Positions 33,264 to 46,319 of a stretch of 64,000 nucleotides of DNA are shown here, in pieces. The position numbers were made by a program, and so were the translations under genes. This stretch comes from Mytilus edulis (Eukaryota; Mollusca; Bivalvia; Mytilida; Mytilidae). Each line of letters starts with the position of its first letter. The stretch's first letter is position 1. The stretch lies in the NCBI RefSeq assembly GCF_963676685.1, contig NC_092347.1, positions 89,592,592 through 89,656,591 on the forward strand, given 5' to 3'. The notes under the pieces were generated by a model. It was not told the origin of the DNA, made no database searches, and was given only the letters and a program-made list of their open reading frames with translations.

Positions 33264-36200
33264 ATGTCGTCTGACAGCAGAGGATGTCGCCTACTTTCAG
33301 ATTTAAACAGCGTATTTCGGAAGGACCCCGAGATGTAATTAAAAACTGTAAATTAAGCCCCATTTCGAACAGTTTGGCATTTCAATAGGCGATGTAATTT
33401 CATTGAGAAAGCTTGCATTGAACCAAATTCTTCATAAAAACAGATGTAAACAAAGAAATTATTAAGATATTATGTCTTAACTCTCGGGACATTTCGGCCA
33501 CATAACTTATGTGGCCGAAATGTCCTGAGAGTTATTAACCATATCGTTAAGGTCGTTTCGGACACGGTCGATTCGGCCACACCTATACATCTATATGGGT
33601 AATCTGTAATATGTTAAAATTTAAAGTTGTGTCATCCAAAATGTGCTCTTTTAAGGCAGCAACCATTTGATTTTCTGGGGGGGGCTATGGTTTTTTTATC
33701 TGTGCAAACTTTTTTTTTCGCCTGCGGCGAAAAACAATCTATTTTTTTCGCGACAGGTCGAAAACAATTTTTTTCTTTCAATTTTAGCATTACATATAGT
33801 GGCAGCTGAGGGTGAAACAAACAATTTTTTTTTCTCAGAATCAAAAACAAATTATTTTTTTCTCCAAAAACTGGAAACAAACTTTTTTTTCCAAAAAAAA
33901 CCATAGCCCCCCCCCAGAAAATCAAATGGTTGCTGCCTAATTAAAATCATATGCACAGGTGCCAAGGCAGATAAAAACATTTGTGTGCTGATTTACAGAT
34001 ATCTGTGTGCTATGAGGTTGGTCTTGAATGCTTCATAGTCGTCAATGTCCAATAGACTAGACAGCAATAAATGCGGTAGTTCATTCCAATTTGTGATGGT
34101 TCTTACGAAGAAGCTATGTTTTCTTTGTTCAGAACTTGATCCTAATCTGACAAATCGCCGTTGATGGAATTGACGCATCATTCTTGCTGGTGGTGTCAAG
34201 TATTCTGGAATTGGAATTGCAATAAGTTGGTGGATTACTTTGTGAAAAAGGAGTAAACATGATGTTTTTCGTCTCTCCTATAGTCATGGTAGTTGTGGTA
34301 GTTTTAGGTTCTCTAATAAAGATGTTACTATGCCTGGGTCTTGAGAATACTCATGTCTGATGAATCTGGCTGCTCTACTTTGGACCATTTCTAGCTGTTG
34401 TATGTGTTTTTGGAGATGTGGGTCCCAGCTGGGAACAGTATATATCTATCAGTTAATATATGTTCCTGGTCCCAGAGACTGCTAGCATATACTTTTTCAA
34501 ATTGTTCTTTATATTATATACACATTGTACTCTCCTATAAAAAAATATTATGTTAAATGTTTGATTTAGATGTTTGGTTTTATCAATCTAATATTTTGTT
34601 GAATTAATAACTAAATTATTATATTAACATGATTAAGGTCACATTTATAATGATAAAAGATAAAATAATATAATTTTTGGGCTGTTCGGCGGTGTGCAGT
34701 GAGTTCAGTGGTGAAAAGACCTAAAGATATTGAGAGTTTGTTTTGAGAAAGAATATTTTACAACAAAAAGTCATTTTGTCAGAATGACGTACATCCATCT
34801 GCTGTGAAAGGAGAGGATATGTTACACATGATAAAGACATTAAAATAACAATTCCTGCTGACTTTTAAGGCTTGATTATCAATTTAAAAAAACAGAGAAT
34901 AGAATGTAATGTCTTAATCATAATACTTATAGTAAGAACCTTTTTACTACACAAATCCTGGTTCTAATTAAATATTAAGCACTGGGTAAGATTACACAAA
35001 GTATCTGACAATAAGAATTCATTATAGCTATATAGTCACTTCTGAAATTGCTGCATTGTATTTCAGGACAGGGACCCATCATTATAATACGGATATTGCA
35101 GACCACTATAGTATTTTTTTTTGGTCATATGTATTTATTGTTACTTTTAAAATTTCACATTTGCAAATTATGTCTTTTTTGATATATACAATTTTTGTAG
35201 CATCAGGATACATTGTTCTTTGTAAGGTCTTTGTGTCATTTCCCTGTATTTACATGTGATGTAACGTTGCTTTATGAGTTTCAATTGAGAATAGATTATA
35301 TCTTTTACTTTTTGGATGTTGCTTTGGATTTTACTTCTATTTTTCAAGAATTTTTTCTAAACATGTACATGTATATATTTGTAACTGCACACAATTTGCA
35401 TCTTGTTAAAATGACTTTGGAATCATTTTAAATGATCATTAAAACTTTGAAATGATATTAACTTTTCACTGACCTCAAATTGCACGTCACCCTCATTGGA
35501 ATCCCTACTTAAGAATAGTAGGTTGTTTTAATCGACTTTGCTGTTCAAGATTGCCCAACAACTGTCAAACAATAGCAAACAATAGTTTGCACTTTGTCAC
35601 TTATCTGCTCATTATCACATCTACAAAATGTATAATAACATACAGACGTGTTGAACTTCAAAGGAAATAGCCAAGGAAGTTGTTTCAGATACATATCCAG
35701 GATTTTGAAAAATGGGGGCCCAAACTATATGTGAAAAGTCTATGCATGAACCATATATGTAGCTGAACATGAATATGAAAGGAAGTTATTAACCAAAGCC
35801 CCTCACTTTGAATTTCATATATACCTTTCCACTAAGTTATTGAAAATTAACACTAAGTGACTCAGTATCGTGAATGATTTTGTCTGGATAAAACATCATT
35901 AGAACACAAAATGTGGAAGCCATGCATGCATATTATATAATATATTATAACATTTACATTTTGAATTATTTACAGTGATGAATATGACTTTCTACCAGTA
36001 CTGGAACCCAAACACAACCGAAGTCCACTCATTCTACAAGACCATAAACTTGGACTTGAGATGTGGAGTGTCAAAATTCTTCATCATTATGCCTACAATA
36101 CACTGATGACATGGAGGATGAAAGAAGTTAATGCCAAATTCTTAGGTAAAACTACACGCAATACCATCTCAGTTATTCATTTAGTTTAGTTTAGAAAATC

Positions 36201-39200
36201 AAGAATAAAAGTCAATGCCAAATGCATGGTTTAGATATCAATTTCTTTATTTTAATGCATCATTAAATATTGGCTGTTAAATATAAAAATTAGAAAGGAT
36301 ATGGGCAATGTTTCAAAGAGACAACAACCTGTCCAAAGAACAGAAAACAACTCAAGGCCACCAATGGGTCTTCAACACAGCAAGAAAATCCTGTACAGGA
36401 GGCAGCCTTCAGGTGACCCCTAAACAAAAAATGTAAACTAGTTCAGTGAAAATAGATGTCACACTCAATTCCAAAATATTTAAATGAACTAAATAAAAAA
36501 AGGTACAAGACTTACAAATGCTAGAGGCTGGTGACTTGGGACTGGTGCAAAAAGAAACTTGTTTTGTGAAATCTCAATCCTCCCCTTTTACCTCTGGATT
36601 TAGAGCCAACATAGAATAAACAAACACACAGCAATATGCACAGTTAAACACAGTTTAAAAGAAATGAAAGAATATCAAGTCCAATGTCAGAATACATGTA
36701 GGTAACAAAATGTTGCCAGCTAAAATGAGTGTATTATATTTTACTTGTTTATGTTTTACAGGTCAATTGGATTTAATAAATCTAACTAGAGCAATAGTGT
36801 TAGTCAATCCAGATTGTTCTACTGCATGGAACATCAGGTAGGGTTTGAAATAATCATTAAATCAATTAAGCAATTAAATATAATCATTTATATATACATT
36901 TCTTCAAAATAAAATTTTTTTTCATATTATTGGGCAGGCACCGCTAATATTGCCCTTCAATTTTGAGTCTTCAAATAAAGTCCCTAGAATGGAGTGTACT
37001 TCTACCATTTTTTTTTAATTCAGCTATCCAAATTATATTGTACTGTTTTATGCTTAAAATTGCAAAGAGGGAGATACAATTTTACTGTAAAAAAAATAAA
37101 GCCATGCATTTATGGTAAAAGGTAAATTACATTGTATGTGGTTGAGTTGATAAAAGTAAAACATAAGTATGTGTAAAGCTGACCACTCTGAAAATAAATG
37201 ATTTATCCCAGGCCCTTGTTTTTCCTCTAACAAAAGTTGCCCAAAATGAAATAGTGTAATATGTTGCATAGAAAGTATTGTTTGTAAAACCCTCTCTCCT
37301 TGCATTCACTTCATATTGGTTTCTATTCACCTTGAACTTAAAGCATGTCACTTTCTTTATGGTCATGGTATAATATGTTAGTGCTATACATTATTGTATA
37401 TAGCAAAGACCTTTTCATGATTTAGATTGCATGCAATATAACAACAAGGAGATCAGGTATGATTGCCAATCTGACCAATATCCACCAAAATCCAAAAGAA
37501 AAGGATGAAAGCAATTATAGCCAACCGTACATCTTGTACAATGAGAAAACCCCATACCATATTGTCTGCAATAAAAGGCATTTGAAAAATCTAAAACAAT
37601 TAAACTGAGAAAACAAATTAATAGAGCAATACTTTTGTATTACAGAAAAGAATTAATAGAGAATGGTGACCTATCAGTAGCAGATGATTTGAAACTTGGA
37701 GCATTGGTACTGGGAAAGCACCCCAAAAGTCCAGAAACTTTCAGTCACAGGTATAGATAAATAAACAAAGAGCTAAAAGTCCACTAACCTGTCACAAGTA
37801 ACAATAACATTCAAAAACATTTATAAACTTCAGTTACAGATGACAAGATCAATTTAAAATAGGGGAATAGAATATCTTAGAGTTGAAGATTTCCATTGAA
37901 CTCAATGTTTAACTCAAAACTTTCATTCAGTGAAAAGTAAAAATATTATTCAGCAGGATGTTTCTTTCCAAATAACTGAATTTTCATGAGTTATCCCCCC
38001 TCTCACAATTCAGCCTTCACATAGAACATTTGTAGAATGTCAAATAAAAAGAATAAGACAAAATTTCAAATTAATTGGTTGATAAGGAATATGAAAATTT
38101 TTTAATCACAAACATTGTAGGATGTTCACTATAAAAGAAGTACTTGAAAATATTTGAAGAAAAAAAACACAAACTTCATAAGCCAAAAGAATTCTCATGA
38201 AATTGTAGATAAAGATAAACTAAAGTATGGTGTAAATAGTTAGCATATAATAAAATTTGTTTATAAGTGGTTGTGTAGATGACCTTTTGTGATTTCTGTT
38301 TACAGGAAATGGTTATTCACGACCTTGGTAGATTCATGCCTAGCCAACAGCAGTGGGAGTACTGTTAGTAATAGTAGTGTTAATATGTACAATAATTTTG
38401 TTAATATGGACGCTATAGATGTCAACTTAGATCCCAATGTACAGAACGGATTTAATGTTGATCCTTCATTAAAGCAACCAGACTTCCAAGAACATGCATT
38501 TAAAGAACTCAGAAACTGTCAAAAAGCTAGTGATAAATATCCTTCAAATTATAATGCTTGGAGTCATAGGATATGGGTTGTTAAACATTGCTTAAATTGT
38601 TCACTACAGGTAAGATACCATTTTCTGATGTGTATATTTTACAAGATTTTAACATGATGTATCACTTTGGTTATGTTAACACAACTGTTCATTAAGGAGG
38701 CTCGAGGGTATAAAAATTTCAGAAAAAAATCAAACATTTGTTTTTCATTACAAAATTTGTTTATTTCCTTTTGTAGTTGTTACTTTATCATATGGTACAA
38801 AAATCATTCAAAACAATCAATTCGTGTTGGCCCCAGATGACTTTCAAAATGTATACATCATTGAAAAAGTTCCAAATTATCTCCCTTTGGTGGAAAAATG
38901 CCATTTTGTGGCTCTAAAATTGAAATATCTTTCAACTTATCTGTGACCTATCTTTTTTAATATAATTTCCACATAAGCTGTACTTAAACTAAATAATTGT
39001 AAAATTTTAGCGATTTCTGTAATAAATTTCTTTTTTTTATTTCGATATTACCTTTATTTCTCCTATTACTTCAACAGAAAAAAAAACACCTTTACAAAAA
39101 TGTATGCTTCTTTCGAAGGCAGATTGTGAGCGCAAATGAACGGGGACCCAACTTTTCATGCCCCACCTACGATAGTAGAGGGGCATTATGTTTTCTGGTC

Positions 39201-41244
39201 TGTGGCTCTGTTCGTTTGTTCGTCCGTCCGTCCGTCCGTTCGTTCGTTCGTCCCGCTTCAGGTTAAAGTTTTTGGTCAAGGTAGTTTTTGATGAAATTGA
39301 AGTCCAATCAACTTGAAACTTAGTACACATGTTCCCTATAAAACAATCTTTCTAATTTTAATGCCAAATCAGATATTTACCCAATTTCAAAGTCCATAAA
39401 ACATGGAAAATGATAGTGCGAGTGGGGCATCCATGTACTTTGGACACATTCTTGTTTATTTTATTTTTCTATTAACTATAAGATAAAGTTCATTTATAGA
39501 AAACTATAGAGAAATCTTATATAAATGATTTAGACCCGCGAACCCCCTTAACAGCATAAATATTATAGACACATACATGCAACCTACATGTTAATGGAAA
39601 ACAATTTATTGCATGAAATTGATGAACCTTACCTATGTACATAAAAAATGTAATTAACTGCACGAAATACATTTACATGTGTGTCAAAGGAAAATAATTT
39701 ATTCATTTTATTGCATAAAAAACATTAACTTGTGTATCAAAGAGAATAATGTATGTATATAAGAAAATATGATTGCATGTTTGTCAAACGAAAATAACGT
39801 ATTGCACAGAATATGTGAACCTATAATTTGAATTTACAATAGTAAGAAATACATGAAACTATGTATCAAAAGAAAACAATTTATTGTATGAAATACATGA
39901 ACCTATTTAGCAGTGCTACTTAAACTTAAAAACATTCTCCAAAACATGTAAAACAGGAACATAATTGTCAATTATCAAAAATATTTTTTATGTTACAGGT
40001 CTTATTTGGTGAACTACATACGACTGAAAGCTGGGTATCTAAACACATCTCTGACCATAGTGGTTTTCATTATAGACAATTTTTATTGACAAGTTTACAA
40101 AAACAGTCTATAGATCTGAAGGAACAATTTTCTGTCTGTTATAAACATTTAATACAGAAAGAACTTGCTACAACTACAGATCTGATCAAATGTTATGAAG
40201 GGCATGAAGCTCTCTGGTACCATAGGTAGGTTTGTTATGATGGAGGTGAGGCTCTCTGGAATGACAATTGCTCATTCTACATGTTCTAAAGAACCTGAAA
40301 TGTCTGCAATAGTTTCGGTTTAAAATTTTTGTTTCCCAGGCACTTACTTATTGTTTTACGATACTTTTAATCACAAGTTGGGATGTACTAACAATTACAA
40401 TGTTTGTAACTTCTTGTTTGCTACAAATTCATAAATAGAAACTTACACCAGCTAACTTTAAGATTCAGCAACATCTGAATAATTCTTCAAAAAAAAATCA
40501 AAAAAGAGATACAAGTTATTAATATACAGTGGTTTCAAAACTGATTTATGAATATTTTACTGTTGAATGGTGAGACAAACATTGTACTTGCTCTTTTTAT
40601 CATTGAAGAAATAAAAAAGTTAAAATGATGACAAAAAATTGTCGGACCTAGCTTCTGGAGAAAAAATGTTTGCCTTCATTTCTATCTCATTGATACTGTG
40701 GATTCATTTATTTTTGTGGGAACCAATTTTTGTGGAATAAGAAAAAAAAATGTATTTTCTTTGTTATTTGATTTCAAGGTTTTACAAAAGTTTGCATAAC
40801 AGCCTACAGAAAATAAATATAAGGTCTGTGGACATTTAAATTTGTGGTTCACCTGTACTCTCCAAATACAAACAAAAAAAATATTCATCAAATAATAATG
40901 AATCCACAGTATTTGATAATTGATGTTGTTAGTATTTGAATTTAAATTTTATTAGATTTTGATATTTTTGTTTCAGGAGATATATATTCCAGAATCTTTG
41001 TCAGAGTTACTCAGCGGGTACCTTAGTAGAACTATTTCATCCACAACATGAATATGAAGATGATATTGTGTTGAACATTAGCCAAAAGAAAACAAAACTG
41101 GAAAATGAGAGACAAGTACTTCTTCTTAAAGAAATAGACACTGTTACAAAAAGTGATTTAATCAGTAAAGATAAATTTCATAAAACTTTGGCACAGAAAT
41201 ACATTGACTGGATACAAAAATTTTCAAGGTCATTGGAGAGCTAA
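33264..41244 (+). CDS. PTAR1: PTAR1, prenyltransferase alpha-subunit repeat protein, seven coding exons
   Basis: Exons: 33264-33334, 35976-36145, 36762-36837, 37646-37750, 38306-38609, 39999-40225, 40977-41244. All introns are GT-AG and the phases close to 1221 nt (406 aa), near the roughly 400-aa vertebrate protein. The family has protein prenyltransferase alpha (PFTA) repeats, seen at about 99-108 (STAWNIRKEL), 134-144 (SPETFSHRKWL), 223-232 (YNAWSHRIWV), 263-272 (SGFHYRQFLL) and 310-321 (HEALWYHRRYIF). The first exon reads RKDPE and continues IDEYDF across the splice, matching the family's FRR.P..DE start. PTAR1-type alpha subunits pair with Rab geranylgeranyltransferase beta in newer geranylgeranyltransferase III work; that role is family knowledge. 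A Ser/Asn-rich insert lies at about 149-175. Possible poly(A) signal at 41772. Confidence 0.94.
33478..33534. repeat. Near-perfect 28-bp palindrome in PTAR1 intron 1
   Basis: 33478-33505 and 33507-33534 pair at 27 of 28 positions with a 1-nt centre. The single mismatch would be a G-U pair in RNA. It lies 143 bp after the exon 1 donor. The arm word TTCGGCCACA occurs a third time near 33573-33582. Confidence 0.9.
33652..33940. mobile_element. Foldback MITE (Harbinger-like) in PTAR1 intron 1
   Basis: Arms 33655-33697 and 33893-33937 are inverted repeats (GGCAGCAACCATTTGATTTT and reverse) with one extra C. Flanking TAA appears on both sides, a 3-bp TWA-type duplication as in PIF/Harbinger elements. 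The centre is T-rich, with repeated 'AAAACAATTTTTTT' words. Open frames on both strands are consequences of palindromic, stop-poor sequence. Confidence 0.65.
33990..34445 (-). pseudogene. LINE 3' remnant (C-terminus of RT protein)
   Basis: On the minus strand, pieces read VPSWDPHLQKHIQQLEMVQS, RAARFIRHEYSQDPGIV and then, after frame breaks, RRFVRLGSSSEQRKHSFFV with VRTITNWNELP and a stop at 33993. This is the standard C-terminal end of CR1/Jockey-type ORF2 proteins. It is truncated at its 5' side near a 'GTCCCAGCTGGGAAC' stretch. It sits antisense in PTAR1 intron 1. Confidence 0.85.
36295..36600 (+). repeat. Diverged M1 repeat in PTAR1 intron 2
   Basis: It contains GGATATGGGCAATGTTTCAA, AGAGACAACAACCTGTCCAA and CACCAATGGGTCTTCAACAC in the order of family M1. 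A second diverged copy lies at 37440-37620 in intron 3 (GATCAGGTATGATTGCCAAT). Confidence 0.55.
38692..39551. mobile_element. Second TTAA-bounded element, in PTAR1 intron 5
   Basis: The left end reads TTAAGGAGGCTCGAGGGTAT and the right end, reversed, TTAAGGGGGTTCGCGGGTCT: 16 of 20 positions agree, and both ends carry TTAA. The interior differs from the 13.5 and 23.8 kb copies, so it is a different subfamily. A further element is nested in it (39158-39460). Confidence 0.65.
39158..39460. mobile_element. Nested mollusc repeat with GTCCGTCC tract
   Basis: It has ends CATGCCCCAC and GTGGGGCATCC in inverted orientation, a 'CGTCCGTCCGTCCGTCC' simple tract at about 39222-39252, then the family stretch CGCTTCAGGTTAAAGTTTTT and CAACTTGAAACTTAGTACAC. 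This sequence is common in mussel DNA as I remember it. No protein is encoded. Confidence 0.65.
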
Positions 41245-42728
41245 TACCAGTTGTAAAGATCGTTGGAAATCTTGTTACAGAACTGAATACAAACTGGATA
41301 AAAAGATTACTGTTGATTCATTCATTTTTGTGTGATCAATGATAGATTTTGTAATTTAAATATAAAAACTGGGTAACTGACCTTGTTTTTTTCGTTTAAA
41401 TACATTGATATTAAAGAAATCACAGTTATTTCATTTTGCTTATATCATGTATATAGGGGAACTTCAATTTTACGTATTAAGGAAAGTTTGAAGGATAGAA
41501 TTGGTTAATATTCAATGAGAACATTGCATCTCATAGATGCTTTGAAATATTAAATAGTAAGAGAGGGTCACTGGTTTGATATTCTCAAAAATTAAAAACA
41601 CAAATTGTCCTATCAAATTCAATATAGTTATCTCCCCTTGAGGCATCATCAATAATATTGGCTTATGACATCAATCTGTTCTCACCCTTATCAAATGAAA
41701 AAATGATCTCAGTCTAGTAGCATTAGACTGGAAATGATCCCATAGAAATATCAATGAACCATAAAAATAGCAATAAAGATACCGTACCTATGTCTTGGTA
41801 TTGCTTGGATCATTTACACAATGTAAGGATGAACTTTTATGTTGTAGAACTGACTGAAGGTGTTGAACTGTTGTGTTACTCTGTCTTGTAATTGTTTGTA
41901 TGCATTATAAGTGGAAACTTTACCCTATTTAGGCCTATTAGTAAACAAACAATCATACCATGCCAACGTTCCCTTGAAATATAGATGTATTTACACTTGT
42001 ATGCACATTTTTCTGCAATTAGTTATAGCTACACAAGCTCCAACAAAATTTTGTATCAAAATAAAAACATTTGGTGTCCAAATCAAAAAGTAGTTGTTGT
42101 GTGATGTCAGAAGGTTATTCTGAACTAGTTTGATGGTCAGTCAGAGCAAGTTCACCTAAATACCCAAAACTGTAAATACATCTAATGTAGTATATGCATA
42201 AATGAGTATTGAATGCTATCCTTAGAGTACACTTATTCACCAGTAATACTGTCTAGCAAATTTGTGTATATTTTGTATCAAATGTTTTATTATATTTCAC
42301 TGTTCTGGCCATGTTTGGTAGGCAGTTACTTTTATAAAATTTCTCAAACAGTAAACTTTAACAATAAAAATGTATTGCTGAACATAAAAGATATCTGGGT
42401 ATTTTTAGCTGCTAAATTAGTATGTAGACACATGGTTGGGTGGAAGCTGTTGTTACTTATTGTAATATTGTGTAAGAATATTTCTGAACATGTATTTATT
42501 TTTGTTATCAGTCATTATTATTATCAAATAGGACAATTTAATGACAAAAGTTTTAAGAACTAATACTCGTTTTATTCATGACAGTTTTGCAAACAAATAT
42601 TCAGGAATAACATTGAATTTAGTCATGTGATGTTTTGATTTATGCATTATATTTTTCATTTTGTGAAGGAACGTGGAAGTAAATTGAATAATCTAGTTTT
42701 GATTTCAGATTTCATTATATGAATTCAT
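41245..42728. other. PTAR1 3' flank without a further gene
   Basis: The 3'UTR probably ends at one of several AATAAA words (41772-41777 and about 42058). Short open frames such as 42213-42563 resemble nothing known. Confidence 0.4.
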
Positions 42729-43184
42729 ATGGGGACGAAGTCCCCAATAACAGTAGAAAATTCAATAAAAAAAAAATAATAATAAAATAGGGAAAATTTC
42801 CTGAAATTTTCATTGTACTAATGAACTCAAAATCGTTCAATTTTTTTATGTCATGTTTTGAATTCCCGCATCTGCGCAGAAATCTACAATGTACTACCTT
42901 TTCCCGGTCTCGTTTGCATGAAAGTTTGAGTAAAATATATATTTATCAGTCTAGTATAAAATAGGAAGGAACGCAATATCAATTTCATTTTTAATAATTC
43001 CATGATATGAAAAAACATTACCTTATGATAGCGTTTCTTTGTTTACATTGCACATGACGTCATAACTTAAATAACGTCACAACTAAAATCCCTTACAACA
43101 GAACCAAAATCGGAAACGTTAAGGTATTTCCGTTTTGAAATTAAGATATGTTTGAAATAAAAAAAAAATCAGACTTCGTCCCCT
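42729..43184. mobile_element. GGGGACGAAGTC-ended TIR element
   Basis: The left end is ATGGGGACGAAGTCCCC (itself a palindrome, 42731-42745) and the right end is GACTTCGTCCCC (43172-43183), inverted to it. The interior has poly-A tracts and a TGACGTCA palindrome at 43055-43062. I recall this terminal motif from other bivalve repeats. Non-coding. Confidence 0.65.
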
Positions 43185-44034
43185 TTCACAGGTAATGCCT
43201 GCCTCATATTAGTTTCTTTGATATACTATTAAGTCTAAAAAATTAATATTTATAATACTTTTCTGTATGGTTGTGATTTTGAATTTTGACCAATTGTGTT
43301 ATTGAGTTGATAAATTTAATTTTACTTATAAAAGGTGAGAAAAAATATACAAAATATTTAAAACAAAAATGAATTGACTTATAGTCTTGTGATTATTTGT
43401 ATGCAAATAGATCTGTTTATCCAAATATTGTTTTGTCTAAATTCACTACACTGCAGAACACATTTATAATATAATATGCATGGATAAATTTCATTTAAAG
43501 CAACAAATGTTTATTTCCCTTATATAAAATTAGGGCATATGTTTTAAAGTGGTACATGAAACAAAGTTCATGACACATTTTGTTTTGGCAGAGTAGTATA
43601 TATTTACATCTTACTAGTAGCAAGAATCTCAGCATGCAATTTTTTTATTTTCCACTTTCATGTTTAGCAATTGCCCCAAGCTTGAGGGTATTTTTTTTAA
43701 ATACATAATATATGAACACTTATTCAAAACACAATAATTAGACAGATGCCATCTCATTATTTATACCAAGTTTATTATTGTGTTGTTATATAACCTTTTG
43801 GTTAATAGAAAATATTGGTTTTCATTGATAATAATGTTTTGCCCTGACATTTCAGAGCATATGCAATCCAATAAAAATGCATAACATTTGTAGTTTTATT
43901 TCCCAAAATGTAGAAAAGTGTGATTAATTCGTGTTAGTTCAGGTAAAGATACGCCCAAACATGTACTATAAGAACAAGTACACATAGTTTAAATCTTCAC
44001 AATATATAATTATTACCTTCGCTGTATGGGGCAA

Positions 44035-44175
44035 AACTTTTTTTGTCAACTTGTACTTTATTTGGCCTTTTTAACCTTTTTTTGATTCGAGCCTCACCGA
44101 TGAATCTTTTGTAGACGAAACACATGTCTGGCGCAAATATAAAATTTCAATCCTGGTATCTATGATGAGTTTATT
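44035..44175 (+). repeat. Mussel dispersed repeat, family M4
   Basis: The core is GTACTTTATTTGGCCTTTTT, TTTTGTAGACGAAACACATG, CTGGTATCTATGATGAGTTT. Other copies: 48840-48910 and 60890-61040 on the plus strand; 20995-21200 and 55590-55860 inverted. Confidence 0.75.
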
Positions 44176-44929
44176 TGCATATGATTTATTATAAATTATG
44201 TAAAATGTCATTTCATAACTAAATATGTTACATTATATAATGTATGTACAAGAAAGCCTGATCTTACTATCATATATAAATGCAACCTCCACAATTTAGT
44301 ATTCATATTTCTTGTATTGATATATCTATACTTATAATGGTTTTCTTTTACAAATTATGACTTGGATAGAGATTTGTCTCATTGGCACTCAAACCACATC
44401 TTCTTATATCTACTTATAAACTTTTTCTCAGATAAATGGTACAGTTCCTTGTAAAACAAGAGTAATTGTTTTTACATCCTTCATACAGTGATTTGCATGT
44501 AAGATAAGACAAAGCTACACAAAATAGAATATGATTTTTTTTCACAACAATCTTTTAAAATTGCATTTATATTCATTTGCACATGAAAAATCCAATGAAA
44601 TATATGTTATATGATGAGACAGCAACCCAATACAACAATATAAGCACTGTATTGCAGCATCATGCCATTGTCAACAAGGTGATTAACCCAAGAAAGTTAA
44701 CTCACATTTAATGACATTTTAATTCTGAAAACTCCAGCCAGACCCTCATATAAAGTATAAATTATATATATGATAATATATAATTACTGCTAAATGAGGA
44801 TTTTTAATGATTTAATTATTCCTAAAATAACAACGAATGTGCACATTTCAATTTTGATAGCATTTGACTTCATGCAGCATTTTCAGAAATGATGATAATT
44901 TATTTTTCATTTTTTTTTTCTTTTCTTTA

Positions 44930-45513
44930 AAAGGAGTAGGTCCGGTAAGGACCGATTTTGGCCTCAAATTTCAGGTTCATCTGACGAAAGATTTTGACCA
45001 CTTTTTAAACACTTAAGTGTCTATCTTATTTGAATTAATTAGTTTATGTGAAAGATTTTAACAGATTTAGTCATTAAAAACTATCCGATTCAAGCTCAAA
45101 TATGAAAAATCTACCTAATATGCCGAAAAATGTCACTTTTCAGATGGTTTTTGGTAAAAATGAAAGTGGCCGCATCCGTGTTCATCCTCAACCTTTATAT
45201 ATGTTATGTTTTATCATTAAGTACAACTTACATTTCAATATAAAGGATGAACACGAATGCGGCCACTTTCGTTTTACACGAAAACGGTCTAAAATTTAAC
45301 TAAAATGCTAGAATTATGAGGATTTCAGTAATTTAGCATGACTTAATGGTGCTAGTACCGGATATATGTGCATTGTATTGTCAAAAACAGCCCATATTTA
45401 TGTAGCAGAAGCATTCTACTGTCCAATAAATAACTAAAGGTTTACATTTTAACAATTTTGTAAAACTGCTATATTTTGGGGCCAAAAAGGGGTCTTACTG
45501 GACCTACTCCTTT
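44930..45513. mobile_element. TIR element with a second inverted repeat nested at its centre
   Basis: The outer ends are AAAGGAGTAGGTCCGGTAAG and, reversed from the right, AAAGGAGTAGGTCCAGTAAG, extending about 40 bp with mismatches. Inside, 45158-45188 and 45245-45280 form another inverted repeat around GAAAGTGGCCGCAT and GTGTTCATCCT. No coding sequence; a 65-codon frame at 45102-45299 simply reads across the palindrome. Confidence 0.75.
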
Positions 45514-46319
45514 ATAGTTGTAAAACACCCAGTACAACTTATTGGGAAGTTGTATATATAATTTCAGGATAATTTATTAATGTTCCATAAACAAATATTT
45601 TCCTACCACAACTTCTTCTGATTTTATATTCATACAATCATCTTCCTGTTGACCTGTAGATATTTTGTTTTTGGGGATAGGGTTTGTGTTGTTGGGTTAC
45701 TGATTCATTGCCATGACACTACATCTCCTTTATTGATATTTTATTGCCTAAATAAGCAGTTGACTAGTGCGATGTATTTGTTTATGTATGTTATTGTTCC
45801 CCAAATTTCAAATAATAAAAGGTTCTTTTTATTTGCATAATTTAAAAACATTTATAGGTATTTACTTTTAGCGCATTACATAAATGATTGAATGGTACAA
45901 ATTAAAATACAATATGCATTTGTTTTTATAAACCCTATTGAATTTAATACATCAATTGTTGAATAAAATTATTTATTGAAATATGTTGAATGCTTAGTTA
46001 TTACGCCTTATAAAAGTATAGCAACAAAGAATTGGATAAAGACAGCCATATGACAAGAAGCTATAGTGATGGCAATAAATTTTACTTTGCAGTGGTAAGG
46101 ACTTCAAGCTTTTATCAGACATATAGATTAAGTAAAATGCACCAATATATTATACGAACAGCATTTCTATTTTTCATCTGATAAGGTACTTGAAGGTAAA
46201 AAATTCCAACAAGATCAGAATCACCTAGTTGTACTTTAGCATCATGCTTTCATAGTCATATATTACCACTTCACATGGTTTTGAGAGAATATGTCAGAAT
46301 AGTCGTGTCTTTAAATGAT
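45514..46319. other. Non-genic DNA
   Basis: I see no gene. 45665-45740 resembles another dispersed mussel word set (GTGTTGTTGGGTTACTGATTC, then CATCTCCTTTATTGATATTT). Confidence 0.4.

Noticed and set aside
32675-33338. Open frames on both strands overlapping PDCD7 exon 1 and the PTAR1 start
   Set aside because: The minus-strand one is PDCD7 exon 1 in another frame. The plus-strand one runs antisense to PDCD7 before it reaches the true PTAR1 ATG, and its splice context does not support it.
33627-33925. Three overlapping open frames on both strands
   Set aside because: They cover a palindromic T-rich foldback element that lacks stops by composition.
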